NCBI RefSeq assembly: GCF_031755915.1
Contig: NC_083383.1
Location: forward strand, 624,001-688,000
Origin: Ziziphus jujuba
Taxonomy: Eukaryota; Streptophyta; Magnoliopsida; Rosales; Rhamnaceae
DNA length: 64,000 nucleotides
Direction: 5' to 3'
Shown: positions 1 to 12,083 of the stretch, in pieces
Layout of the letters: every line of letters starts with the position of its first letter
Numbering within the stretch: the stretch's first letter is position 1
Position numbers and translations under genes: made by a program
Notes under the pieces: model-generated
Databases searched by the model: none
The model's input: the letters and a program-made list of their open reading frames with translations, nothing else
What the model was told of the DNA's origin: nothing

Positions 1-186
1 TGGACGGACGATCGAGTATGATCGACTACGTATATGTGGGTGTGTGTGTATATATATATATATGATATACTCTAATCAAAGTAATTAAGTAGCTTAATTA
101 CTAATTAGGCAGATAAAATTAATAACCATGTAATAATATACTAATCTGTTATATAATGAAAATTAAGTAAGAAATTACAACCGAAC

Positions 187-360
187 GACGAAGAAGAAGA
201 AGAAGAAGAAGAAGAAGAAGAAGGAGATAGAAAGACTGGAGTCTGAATGAAGTCTGGACTGGATAGAAGGAGTGAGTGAGTGTGTGGTTTCTTAAATAAA
301 TGGCTCAAAAGAAAGTGGCCAAAATAAGGGTGCTGGGAGTGAGTGAGAGTGGGCCGAGGA
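187..360 (-). promoter_or_regulatory. Possible promoter and leader of a gene off the left edge
   Basis: Read on the minus strand, a GC-richer block (about 350-500) with a TGGGCC (site II-like) motif at 350-355 is followed by a TATA-like TTTATTTAAG at 291-300, then a CT-rich leader and a (TTC)n run at about 189-222. That order (GC-rich upstream block, TATA, CT-rich leader with TTC repeat) is common in plant promoters. No convincing coding exon follows before the window edge, so the gene it would serve is unseen. The call is inference only. Confidence 0.3.
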
Positions 361-3289
361 ATCGTGGGCAATAATTCTGCCCACGAGGGCCTGCGGGGCC
401 CGCCATCCTTTGGCACCATTTCGGAGGGACAGGAACACCGACAGAGACAGCGACGGTGACGGAGGCACCACCACCCCCACCATCACCATTCACCATTCAT
501 GATTGCCAAAGCATCTCTTACTGTTTCCACCCACCACCCATCGAGAAAATCAATATTTTTCAGTTTTCTCCGAACATCATTATAATTAATACTTCTTCAG
601 TGGTTTGGCTTTGCCATTTGCCTATATATATATATATATATATACAACTCCTAAGAATAATTATTGGTTATCATCTATATCTCTATATATATATTATATT
701 ATATGAATTTAAAATAATAATAATACAGTCAATTAAATAGGACTAGGTAGGGTGTGGGATACTGTGGATTGGATAGAACTTTGGATGAGCTTCGCTTGAG
801 CAAGAAGCACGCACGAGGCAATGATTAGACCCATTCCATCCTGTCTGTCCCAGACTCTCCCAGCTGCTCCCACCTACCAATGTCATTTACTCTCAAAGTT
901 TTTCCCAACTTACATTATTATTTTGGGTGATGTACACCGCTGCTAATAGCCCAAAAAAAAAAAAAAAGCTACATTATTATCATTATTATTATACAATATT
1001 TCCATTTAAATTAATTAATTAATTCCTTCAAATTATACGTACCCGAGACCCACTAATTTCATGCGTTTTAATATTAGTGAAATGATTATTTAAATTTTAG
1101 TCCGCTAAAGGAAAAAAGATAGAAAAAAATTAAGTAATCCTCAAGAGTCCTAATTAATTTCATTTCATTTGGAAAAAAAACCCTTGAAGTTGGCCCCACG
1201 TTATTGATTAAGGGAAGTAGGTTTATATGCACGCTTCACAGCCCTTCTACCCTGATGATTCAATAATTTAGTTGAGAAAAAGTTAGGAGCATGCAAATTA
1301 ATTCTCCATGTTGTTTTTCTTTCATTTCTCCTTTTGTTGAGTCCTGAGGGAGAAAAAGGATGTGGTTTCTTTTTTCTTTCCGGAAAAGACCATAAGCACC
1401 TTTGTGTCGTTGGGTTCCAGGAAGAGAACAAAATATAAGGATTTGCTTTGTTGTTGTTGTTGGGTTTTTTTAATTTTTATTTTTCATTTTATTTTAATTT
1501 TTTAATTGAAAAGTAAAGACGGGCGTTTGAATTTAATCATGTCATGGGCCAGCGGTCACTCCAAGTGTCTCTTGCGCATGGCATGGGATTGGTGTTCCTA
1601 TTAGGCAGTGGATCCATAAATTTATATGTACAAGAAAATTCAATGAATATCTTCAAATTATAATAAATTTGGAACAGAACAGATCTATATACATTACAGA
1701 AATAGAATTAGATGCATGGATGGATGATACATTAATTGATATATATATATATATATATATTTTTTTTTTTCTTTTTGATAAAATGATACATCGATACTGA
1801 TATATATATATATATATATATATATGGAGAGAGAGAGAGAGAGATAAAGTTGATGATAATTTGGGAGGGGGAGTAGGTGGGACCCTGCACACACGGAGAC
1901 ACAGTTGCAGGAATTGCAGCGGGGACAACAACAGTTACTGCCGTTAAAAGTTGAAGGTTTTACATCATATCACCTGCTCCCTACGACTCGATGGCCAACA
2001 CGGTGGGTGCATGCGTGTATGCACACCATACGATGCGTATTTTAAGTTTCCAACGATTTAAAATAACTCAATTTTCGGCCTTTATTTATCTATTAAGAGC
2101 TCATGTCAGGTCACATTAGTAACTTTAATGTATTTTACTCCACTAAACAAAAAGAGCCACTGATTTCTGATGGTGATAGGGTCTCTTCAAAGTTTGATTG
2201 GACGAAAACATTACCAGTACTCGACATTAGTGGTGATAATGATTCAATCACCATGCTAATCATTTTGATATATATATATATATATATTATTTACATATTT
2301 ATTCAACAAGGAGACAAAAGCCAATCTCACCGGAAGCCCAAATGAGGGAAAGAAAGAAAGAACGGGGCTTTAACTAGTTGGATCGGTGACAAGAAAAAGT
2401 CCTAGTTGGGGATGGGCCACATACAAGTCCAAGCCCAAATACTCTCTTACTCTCTCGCTGTGCAATCTCTGTCCGTGTGTGTGTAAGACAGAGAAAGAAA
2501 TCATGGAAATGAAAGAATTTGATTCTTAGATTTTCCACGCAATTGGCTCTGCGTCATCAAAAACCACATAAACCGAATTCCATGTGAAACACAATCAACC
2601 AAACCAAGAAAAGAGACTGAATTGAAGACACCCATGGCGCAAACTTAACCGGACGGTCCATTCCTTCGGTGGAGATGAAAGCACGTGATTTTCCAATATT
2701 ATTTACAAACATTATGTCTTTGGCTACCTACCTAGACAATATTAAGGCAATTTCACTTTTTTATTATTATTATTATTTTTGTTTTTTTGTTGAATTTTGC
2801 AAGGGATTATTAACATGAAGTATAAACAACTCTCAAAAAGAAATGAATAAATAAGGATCAAATTGCGCTTTTTCATTTAGTACTGGAAAGATGTTTTGGA
2901 CTGCAAAATAGAAATGGGAATTAATTATCAATGATCCTATTGAAATATATATATATATATATATATATATAATACATATGTGTGTGTAATAATGAGACAT
3001 AAATATAACTCGTGATGAATTAATACAGAAAAATATACATACACGATGAAATAAAAGAGAAGGAATTTTTACAGTAACTAGAGCAAAAAATGAAAACAAA
3101 AAATCGCAGTAGTGCACTGGAAGGATAGGATCGATGTGTTATGAAGTTTTTAGAGGGAGATAAGAGAGTATATACTGTAGTAGTATGTTACACAATGGTT
3201 AAAAAAGTTTCATGTAACAGGCGCACTGAAAGCATTAATACAAATTTTTTAAAAAAAAATTTAAAAAATTAAAAAAAATAATAATGGAT
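361..3289. other. Intergenic, repeat-rich, no gene seen
   Basis: I see no coding region here. The stretch holds (TA)n runs near 620-640, 1740-1760, 2270-2287 and 2946-2970, a compound (TA)n-(GA)n block at about 1801-1844, and several poly-A/T tracts. The open frames in it translate mainly the repeats (strings of Y/I or S/L) and show no known domain. Confidence 0.6.
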
Positions 3290-3949
3290 CTAGAGAACGG
3301 TGCCTTCGTAGATGGTTGACAATCTGAGCCTGAAAGAACGAACGGCCAACTTGGCCCTTCTGGAAGTGAATCTCTGAAATCTCTTAACGGACGCCGATCT
3401 GGAAATTCCAAAGGAGGAAGAAGAAGAAGAAGGAGAAGGAGGAGGCTTCTTCTTGGTGGGTCGACCTATGGTGATATCGGAATCATACACATAATCCTGA
3501 GGCTGAGGCTGAGGATGTTGGTTGTCCACGCGGAAGTCGTCTCTATGAAGAGATTGCTGATTTTGATTGACGAATAAAAGCGGAGAAATACGCGCCTTCT
3601 TTCGGCGGTGACCGTCGACCTTCTGGAGAGCGAGGCTGGCTTTAACGGCAAGAGCCGCCATATCGGAGGCGGAGAGAGGGCTTTCCAATTTAGAGGCTGG
3701 CAGAACAAAATAGATGTAGTTGGCGTGGAGTTGGTCCTCGGAATCCAGTGCGGGAATGGGCTGGTCGTAATACAAGCCGTCGGAATTGCAGAGAAAGTCG
3801 TCAGAAGATGAGGATGAGGCTTGGGCGTGACTTAGTACTTGCGAAACCAAAATGGGCGCTGGATATTCCAGCAGATTGCCGTTGACGGAGATCACTTTTG
3901 CTGTTGGTGCCGCAGGAGATTTCACCGACGACGACAAGCAACTTCCCAT
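3290..3949 (-). CDS. PADRE/DUF4228 domain protein
   Basis: Single-exon gene of 219 aa. The protein starts MGSC, a typical N-myristoylation plus palmitoylation signal, which suggests a membrane-attached protein. The first half (about residues 17-110) fits the PADRE (DUF4228) domain: a short strand after a VISVNGNLLEY stretch, a VSQVL helix, a C-N-S-D-G segment and an IYFVLPASKLE strand, followed by an alanine-rich helix. A serine-rich linker and a basic C-terminus ending RSFRLRLSTIYEG (about 204-216) also match the family, whose members often end this way. PADRE proteins are plant-specific, often induced by pathogens or abiotic stress; their biochemical role is unknown. The start is fixed by the MGSC motif and by a TATA element about 110 bp upstream. 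Family call firm, function open. Confidence 0.88.
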   Translation of the reverse strand: MGSCLSSSVKSPAAPTAKVISVNGNLLEYPAPILVSQVLSHAQASSSSSDDFLCNSDGLYYDQPIPALDSEDQLHANYIYFVLPASKLESPLSASDMAALAVKASLALQKVDGHRRKKARISPLLFVNQNQQSLHRDDFRVDNQHPQPQPQDYVYDSDITIGRPTKKKPPPSPSSSSSSFGISRSASVKRFQRFTSRRAKLAVRSFRLRLSTIYEGTVL

Positions 3950-4055
3950 ATCCTCCTCCTCCTCCTCGATAATATTTACTTTTTGTGTTTAGACTCTGAT
4001 GGAGAAAAACAGGGTAGATCATTGAACACAAAAAAAAGGCAGCACAGGGGCGTTG

Positions 4056-4066
4056 GATATATAAAG
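4056..4066 (-). promoter_or_regulatory. TATA box of the PADRE gene, with a nearby TGACGT motif
   Basis: On the minus strand a CTTTATATATCC stretch lies about 110 bp before the PADRE start codon, a normal distance for a plant TATA box. About 20-30 bp further upstream (about 4082-4094) is an ACGTGACGT motif, the core of as-1/ABRE-like bZIP sites, which would fit stress induction of this family. Motifs seen directly; function inferred. Confidence 0.4.
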
Positions 4067-4109
4067 AAAACAAAGAAATGGGACGTGACGTAAGCAAGGC
4101 CGTCAATAA

Positions 4110-5345
4110 CGAACGAAATTGCGTTGGACATCAACTTTTCAAATCAAATTGGACAGACAGCTGAGATTCTCTCTCTCTCTCTCTCTCTCTCTTAATTATC
4201 TGTAATTAATATTAATATTAAAAAATATTCATTTATATTATTAATAAATTGAATTATGTTGGGGGAAGTGGACTGGCGAAGAGGAGGGGAAGACCTCACC
4301 TCATGGCTGACGCGTAAACGCGGCTGCTTGCCGATTTCTTCTTTTCTACTGCTTCTTGTATTCTCTATTCTATGTTCTATGCACCAAAATACCATATAAT
4401 TTCCATGAAATTCGCCATTAATTAATCCAACTATGATTATGACACGTGCGTCAATTTTGAAGTTTGGAATTCGGATCTTCCAAACTTAGCTTGGCCTTCA
4501 AGTGCCTCCGACTGCGACTGCTAATGCTGCTTTAGCTTTTCTTTTAACTCCACTAACTTCCCGGCTGACTTCTCCTTTTCTTTTTTTTTGTTTTTTTTTT
4601 TTTTTTTATTCGCTGCTCAACTGAACTGTTCTTTCATTGTGCAAGCTTCCTCTACTATCAGTGTGCAACCCTTATTGCCAACAAAACAAAACCTATTCAA
4701 TTACAATTACTATGCTTTTTCCCTTCTTTTTTTTTTTTTTTTTATTCTTTGTTTTGTTTTATATGTAATAATGATATATTACCATAATCAACCAATTCAA
4801 CATATACAAAACACACCCATATATTTCATTCAGAGCCAGCTTCATCTTAGTTATACCAAAGCCCAACCAACAAACACAAATCAGTCCCTAAAATCTTGTG
4901 AGAATATATTTTTATATATATATATACGCCCTAAAATCAGGGAATATAATTTTGTCAGTGGGTGACTGGGACTAATTAAAAGAAAGACATTCATGCAGAA
5001 TTTCAACTGTTGCTTTATTTTATTTTGATATTTTGGTTTAGTAATTTAAATATAGGTGTATGAAATCGAATTAATAGGGACATATTTAAAATATGAAAAA
5101 TATGTTACCAAAAAAGGGACAATAAAAAAAAAAAAAGAAAAAAACTCAAACGAAGGACTTAACCAGCCTCAACAGTTAACTTATTGGGCTGAGCTCTTGG
5201 TCCAGTCTGGTTTGCAGCCTCATGTTGGGCTTGGATTCGGCCGTTAGTGAGAAGAACGTGGAACTGTGGACTCAAATATTTTAATTCTGGTTCATATATG
5301 TTACCAAGAAATTATATTTATCACGTACTAGCTTTTAACAATATT

Positions 5346-5382
<37 letters not shown>

Positions 5383-5721
5383 TTCTGTAATTACGATTTA
5401 TATAGTAGAAACTTTTACCTATAACATATTAAAATTTTTTTTAGGGAAATATTAAGGAAGGTTTATTCTAGCTATGAGAGAAAATATTGCTTCAAATAAA
5501 AGAGAGGAAATTAATTGAGAGAATACTGTAATATCATTTCGATATTCATTGGACTGTGTGCAAATATAATGATAATAATAATAATAATAATAATATGTAA
5601 AACGGAAGAATTCTGAGTGTTTATAAATGATAAATGGAATGCAAAATATATATTATTGAATTTGTGTGCACATATATATTATTGAATTTGTGGGTGAACA
5701 TATATATATATATATATAATA
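4110..5721. other. Intergenic, no gene seen
   Basis: Holds a (CT)n run at about 4168-4192, long poly-T tracts near 4580-4610 and 4725-4745, a (TA)n run at 5349-5370 and an (ATA)n run at 5570-5595. No coding sequence is recognisable. The last bases (5714-5721, ATATAATA) form the left target-site repeat of the next element. Confidence 0.55.
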
Positions 5722-6975
5722 GGAAAAAATTTAAATAGACCCTGACGTTTAGTATAATTATAAATCACACTTTGAATTTTAATAATTTTATTTACCTAGC
5801 CATTATCATTTTCTATTAAATTTAAGAGAAAGGATAATATTATAATTTTATTTTTAAAAGTTAATTGCATGAAATTTAATATATTGGGAAAGGTGCAAAC
5901 TTTTATTTTTTTACTCACAAGAATATGTGGTTCCCTCATCTCTTTCTTGCTCATTTGTATTTTTAAATTCATTTTACATTTAATATATATATATATATAT
6001 TTATATAATTTTTTTCATTTAAATTTATTTTACTTTTAATCAATTTTTATCCCTTATTTATATATATTTAATATTCATTTTTTATTTATATGAAAAATTG
6101 TTTACAAATGTAAAATATTTAATAGAATTAATTGATATGAAAAATAAATGTAATTAAAAAATGTTATTCTAATTTTTGTTTCAATAAAGAGTTGAGCTCC
6201 ATCTTTTTTTAGTTATACTTTTTCTTTTTCTAATTTTAATAAGATGTATTTTTAATTTAACTTATTTTAAAATTTTAACAAAATAAAAATTTAAGTGTTT
6301 TCCTTTGGTGCTCAAAAATATTTAACTTTTTTAATATACATTTGTAAACAAATTTATTGCGAAATTGTTAAATTATTTTTGCAAAGCATTTTTACCAAAA
6401 AAATTAGAGGTAAAAATTTAGCTCTCTTACTTTAATGAATTTTCTAATAACTAGATTGCAAATTTTTAATTTTTTATTAGCTCTATTTCAAATGATTATT
6501 TTAAAATATTATTAATTAAAATTGAACATATTTTTCGTATGTTTTCCATAATTTGTACTAGGCTATTTTGTATAAGTATCATATTAAGTTTAGTGTTGCA
6601 TTGTCTTAGCAGTAATAGATAGTGATATATTAAAATACAAATAAAAATAAAATAATGATTGGTAATCATATTATAATTATATTTTCATTGTCATTGTGTT
6701 AATATTTAATTATTAATATTTACTATTTTCATTAATGTTGTTGTTATTAGTAATAATTATTATTATATTTTCCGATTAAAACAAAAAAATAGTTATACTA
6801 TTATTATTTGATTATTTAATTTTTTATATTATTCAATAATTATGTGCTATCAATAAAATTTCTAATGTTATTGATTATTATTTGTTGTTTTTATGTTTTA
6901 TAAATTATTATTATTATTGCCAAGTACGTTTCAAAACATTATTATATAAAAATATAAAAGAATATTTATTTGTAA

Positions 6976-7017
<42 letters not shown>

Positions 7018-7319
7018 TCGTTATTAATTTTGCATTATTATTATAATTTAAAAATTTGTAATCTAATAATAACTTATTTTGTTTAAAATTGATTAATAAC
7101 TTATTTTGTTTAAATCTGATTTACAAGGGATGTAAATGAAATTGATTTATATTTAGAAGTTGAAAAGTGTAATTTTGTCATTTAAGTTGTCATACGGGAG
7201 AGAGAAAACAGTTTGATACGTAGATTTCGTTCATAAGCGTGTCGAATGTAATATTTAAAACTTGAGGGATTAGATCTGAATTATGGCAAACCTTAAGGAG
7301 GGTATGTAGAATTTTCTCC
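5722..7319. mobile_element. Non-autonomous TIR DNA transposon (about 1.6 kb)
   Basis: The two ends are degenerate inverted repeats: the left begins GGAAAAAATTTAAATAGACCC and the right, reverse-complemented, begins GGAGAAAATTCTACATACCC; similarity (a purine-rich start, CCC, then a gap before an AATT-rich part) continues weakly for about 60 bp. An 8 bp direct repeat ATATAATA flanks the element (5714-5721 and 7320-7327), although the flank is AT-rich, so chance is possible. The inside is very AT-rich, contains a (TA)n run at about 6977-7009 and has no transposase frame, so it would be mobilised in trans. An 8-9 bp duplication fits hAT or Mutator-like elements; the superfamily is not settled. Confidence 0.55.
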
Positions 7320-7655
7320 ATATAATATGGTTATGTTTGGGATTTAAAGTGTCAACGCAATCGTACAAGGATCTGGGATGTCATTGATTATTTGGAAGGA
7401 AGATAGAATTGGAAATTAAAACGTAATGGGTTTTTATGAAATCATGGACGAATTATTTGTATCAATTAAAAAATTTGTAATTTATTTATATAAAAATGTT
7501 ATGGTGGGAAAGTCATCGATCATTTGTGAGGAACAACTATTCACTATTATTAAATCACTATAGATGGTTGTCATCTATTATGCAGTATACAACTTCTCCT
7601 ATGTTAGTAACCTATTTATGTTTATATATATATATATATATATGTGTGGAAATTT
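7320..7655. other. Short intergenic stretch, no gene seen
   Basis: AT-rich single-copy-looking DNA with a (TA)n run at 7623-7643. No coding sequence or RNA gene recognised. Confidence 0.5.
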
Positions 7656-7799
7656 TATGGTGAGAATGGTCCGCATGAGGACCGCAGTATTAGTGACGGT
7701 TTTTCATAATATTAACGATAGTTTTTTAAAAAATTGTCACCAATATTATGAAAAACTGTCACCAATACTGTAGTCCGCATGAGAACCGTCCGCACCATA
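7656..7799. mobile_element. Fold-back MITE, about 144 bp
   Basis: Almost the whole unit is an inverted repeat. The left arm begins TATGGTGAGAATGGTCCGCA and the right arm, reverse-complemented, begins TATGGTGCGGACGGTTCTCA. The arms remain similar inwards through a GACGGTTTTTCATAATATT-like segment and leave a short central loop around 7722-7735. Size, terminal symmetry and lack of coding potential are those of a MITE. I could not see a clear target-site duplication longer than TA, so the superfamily is undetermined. Confidence 0.65.
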
Positions 7800-8258
7800 G
7801 ACGGACTGTATATATATGTTTATGTTATATGTAATTGTTCGGAAACAAGGAGGTTGCAATCAACTTTGTCCCCGTACACATTATATTTTCCAGGACCATG
7901 CATTTGAGCATTAATTGCACGTGCATGTGAAGATCATCAGGGGGAGAAGGAATTTTGTGTCCTTTTGTAACTATTGGGAGTTAGAAGCCGACGCTATGAA
8001 TTACATCTCATATTTTATGCAAAAAAATAGAGTATGCAGTGCCAAGACTTCCTAATTAAGGCCAAACTTTCAACTATTTGAGTTCCATATATTGACCCGT
8101 CTGATAAAGACCTAATTGGCAACCTAGCTCTCTATTCAGGCCTTAGTTTAAGCATATTTTGAATAGCACACGATCTTGAAACATATAAGCTAGCATCGTG
8201 CACCTAAAGAAGCAACATAATATCCATATCCAACATGTGAGTGCCACAGGATGTCACG
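7800..8258. other. Intergenic flank of the solo LTR, no gene seen
   Basis: No coding frame or RNA gene recognised. The stretch has more balanced base composition than the DNA to its left, and could be part of an older element split by the LTR insertion, but I recognise no family. Bases 8254-8258 (TCACG) are the left target-site repeat of the LTR. Confidence 0.4.
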
Positions 8259-10639
8259 TGTCAGGACCCGTCCAAAAATCCTAACCATAATCCTAAACAA
8301 GCCCTGATTCCAGGGAAACTCTACCAGATCCTCCAATGGAAACTCTGACAGAACCTCCCCTAAGGGTTGAACTTACCACAATTTTTCCTGCACTAAAAAT
8401 ACACTTCTATATACACCACCTTATTCCTCACATATTACTATAATTTAAGTTCTACAACTGGCAGCACTTCAATAACAAATTATACAAAAGGCATATAATG
8501 GAATTAATTTAGTAAATAACCAATTAAGATATACCATCATAGATTCTCGTCCGCCCACACCACCCACTTAGTGCTACACATGTCAAATACACTTTAAATA
8601 TCATTTTACAAATATGACAATGCGTAACATAGAAAGAAAGGTAAACAACATCACATTAACAATAAAAAAAACTATACCAAATGTTTTAATGATGATGGTA
8701 TTGATGTAACTTGCCTGAGGGCTATCTCACATACCCAGAGGCTACCACTTGTCCGAGGACTATTATACTTGTCCGATGGCTATCTTTCTTGCCTGTAGGC
8801 TGTGATACTTATCCGAAGGTATCATATGGTAGTAATAATAATAAAAACAATAACAAATTTAAAATTAAAGATCTCATAATAATGTTAATAAAAATAAAAA
8901 TCAATAATAACAACTATAATTATAATAATGATAATAATACAAATTGGAATTACAATAAAAATAATCATTATAAATAATAATAACAATCTCGATAACAGTG
9001 ACAATAATAATTAAACAAATAGTTAAATACAATTAATAGTAATAAGAATATAATAACATTGATTAAGAATATTAGTAAGAAATTAAATCACAAATAGATA
9101 ACATAGCATAAATACGTAAAATCACATCTTAAAATTCATAGCATAAAATGAAATTTGCACGCTCGTAATGAAGATACGTACGATACATTCTAACATGCTA
9201 CGTGATCCATGATTCCAGCTGTCGCCGGCACTTTGCTACAAATACAAACCAAGGTGATTGCCTATATTGGCCATCCGATCTCCCGGACTTGTAGGCAACA
9301 TGATTATGGGGCTAACTCTACATGAACCACATTGGCTCGCCGCCTCCGCATGGTGCAGTATATGCAGTATAATATCAAACAATATAACATACAAATATAT
9401 GTACGAACATAAAAAAAAAAAATACTTGATGCACCATACTATATACCAGTGGTGCCCGGAGGTACCCAGCGTCCCGAGCACTGACTGACAGGAGGTTAAA
9501 AAGAGAAACTTGCATACGGTCGCTTCGGCGTCCCGACAGCGCCGCTGCTTAAACCGTCATCCCGGCCATGGAGAGGGGCGGCTTATGGCCAATATCAAAC
9601 TTGCTTACCCTCGGTCCAATAGCAACTCACGGGAGACATTACAACTTGCGCGCTTATCATAATCACATATACATTACAGAACACCGGTACGTGTATGGGT
9701 GCATTTAAAATAAATAACCATATTTATTATTAAAATATGCAATTTTTTCCAATATTCACCGTGAGAATTATACCATTTTTCAAATTCACCATCCCATATT
9801 TTTCTTAAATAACACTAGCATAAATCCACCGATAATAATATACAAATAACTTTTCCCCAAATCATAAAATTAATTAAATAATATTCCAAGGGCATAATTA
9901 TATAATTTGAAACCACCAAACTTAACCAATATTTTCCTCGAAATATTTAAAACCAAATCATGCCCAAAAATAATATTAAAATCCAAATACACTTAATTAA
10001 ATGAAAACACTTGCTCATACGCAATGAATACAATTAAATCACAATAATAAAAATCAAGAATTCCTTAATAAACTAAATCTCCATTTAGCATCAATAAACA
10101 TAATAAAATTTAAATCATAATTTCATAAAATTAGTCTCTTCCACAATAATTCAATTCAACACAATTTGGCATTTTCAATATAAATAATAACTTAGTTAAA
10201 TATCCAACACTAAAATTCATTCTTCAAATATTTAATTAACACAAAATATACTTAATTCAACAACACAAAATATAAATATGAGGCAATATATATACTAAAT
10301 CAACATACTTAACATCATAAATTTAAATAGCAGTTTCTTAAATATTAAACACATATGATCTAATTAATTCGATATAACGAATATATTTAAATCACATTAA
10401 AATAACACATTAAAATCAAATAACAATATCTATTAAAATTTAAAACATATATGATATACTTCAAAATTTTGAATGATATAAAATGCATATGTATAAATGA
10501 TGCACACAAGTACATAGATATATATATTCACACACCACACATATATATCCACATATATATAATTATATATTTTCATATAACATCACACATCTCCATATAT
10601 ATATATATATATATATATGTATATGCCCATTAACAATAC

Positions 10640-10679
<40 letters not shown>

Positions 10680-12083
10680 CTATACACATGCTAACTATAA
10701 TTTTTGTATAATAATTCCAATCAACATAACAAGTAAACTCACAAAATCTATAACAATCCTTTTACACCTTCTGCTTAATATTATTAACATTGCCCACTCT
10801 AATTTGATAGAAAATCAGATGAACCCGTATGGTCTAAACTGCAAATTTAGGATTTTTCAATATCTTGACAATTAATTCAAATTAACCATTTCTTTAGCCT
10901 CTAACAATCATTAAGAACCTAAATGTAATGGCAATTGGCTAAGGACTTGTCCAATCTCTATCCAATTTCAACATAAACACAACCTAACTCCATCAATGGC
11001 AACTTCCTAATTACTCAATTATAATTCACATTCTAGCTACCAATTTGAAGCTTATGATGAGAGCATCAAGAAGATACTTTCAATTGGTCCCACCACCGCC
11101 GGAGGTCGTCCAAATCCTACCGTGAAGTTGCTGCCGAAACGGATCTCTTGTCATATCTCACGAATGAGCTAGATTTGAGCCAATCCAAGCTTGGAAACGG
11201 ATTCAGGGGGCCCAAATTCATGGGAAAGGACCAGTCACGCCGCCGGAAAACTGGTCAACAGGGAGGACGCAGGCCGCCGATGTTGGGCGCCAATCCCAGC
11301 GCGTCCGTCGGCCAACCGGCCGGAGAATCGACAGTTGAGCTTGCCTGGCCATGGGTCGTCCCATCGCCTGGCGCGTGTGGCCGTCCGATGGCCGGAAGTA
11401 AAACACAGACCAAGAGAGAGGGCCCGTCGGGGGGAAGAAGAAGAAGAAAAGAAATCGCCGTGCCCCCCCTTTTTTCCCACGCGGGGAGAAGAAAAGAAAA
11501 AGAAAAAAGAAAAAGAAAATAATAAACAATTATATAAAATAATATTATTGTATAGAATAATAATAAAATAATATAATATTTAATCATGGTTGACATGTGG
11601 CATCTCACCATTGTGACACATGGCACCCTTTAATAAGTCATACGTGGCACACTGTCCACATATTTAAAAATAATATTAGAATAATATTGTATTTGAAAAA
11701 TTTACAGGTCCATAACTTTTTAACCAAATGTCCAATTTAAGCATGCCGCTAGTCTATGAACTCGTATCGACAAGTACTTCATAACCATGCATGAGTCAAA
11801 GCTCAACTTTACATGAACAAAAAGTCAACTCCGGCATCCCTTGGACAGTTTGGACCTCAACTTGTTTTGCTCATAACTTTCAAACCGTAGCTCCGTTTTC
11901 AACGTGCTACTAGTCTATAAACTCGTGACAACGTGTATTGTTTAACAATATCTTGGTCAATGTGAAATTTCATCAGGAGAAAAAAGTCAATATTTGATCC
12001 CTTCTCGGTCAACGACCGTCAAATCCGGTCAACCTTGGTCAAATTTGGGAAATTCCCGGTGTACTTCGGGACGGGGTGTTACA
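8259..12083. mobile_element. Solo LTR of a large Ty3/gypsy-type retrotransposon
   Basis: The unit begins TGTCAGGACCCGTCC and ends GGACGGGGTGTTACA, i.e. TG...CA ends whose outer 15 bases are imperfect inverted copies of each other. It is flanked by TCACG (8254-8258) and TCATG (12084-12088), a 5 bp target-site duplication differing by one C-to-T change. No gag, protease, RT or integrase frame and no second terminal copy lie inside, so about 3.8 kb of LTR alone remains, presumably after LTR-LTR recombination. LTRs of several kb with such ends are known in plant Ty3/gypsy chromovirus lineages; the lineage here is inferred. GC-rich sub-blocks (about 9230-9640 and 11080-11500) and an AT-rich middle are visible. 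Transcription direction cannot be decided. Confidence 0.65.
8710..8825 (+). repeat. Minisatellite inside the LTR, about 20 bp unit, six copies
   Basis: Degenerate units with the pattern CTTGYCCGAGGGCTAT start near 8710, 8729, 8748, 8768, 8788 and 8808. The units differ at several positions, so the array is old. Similar short tandem arrays occur in other long plant LTRs. Confidence 0.7.

Noticed and set aside
8710..8825. Regularly spaced repeats resembling a CRISPR array
   Set aside because: Units are contiguous with no spacers, diverged, and in plant nuclear DNA inside an LTR; this is a minisatellite.
11148..11626. Overlapping long open frames on both strands within a GC-rich part of the solo LTR
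   Set aside because: They arise from GC-rich sequence with few stops, overlap in five frames, show no domain, and lie inside a repeat that carries no gene.
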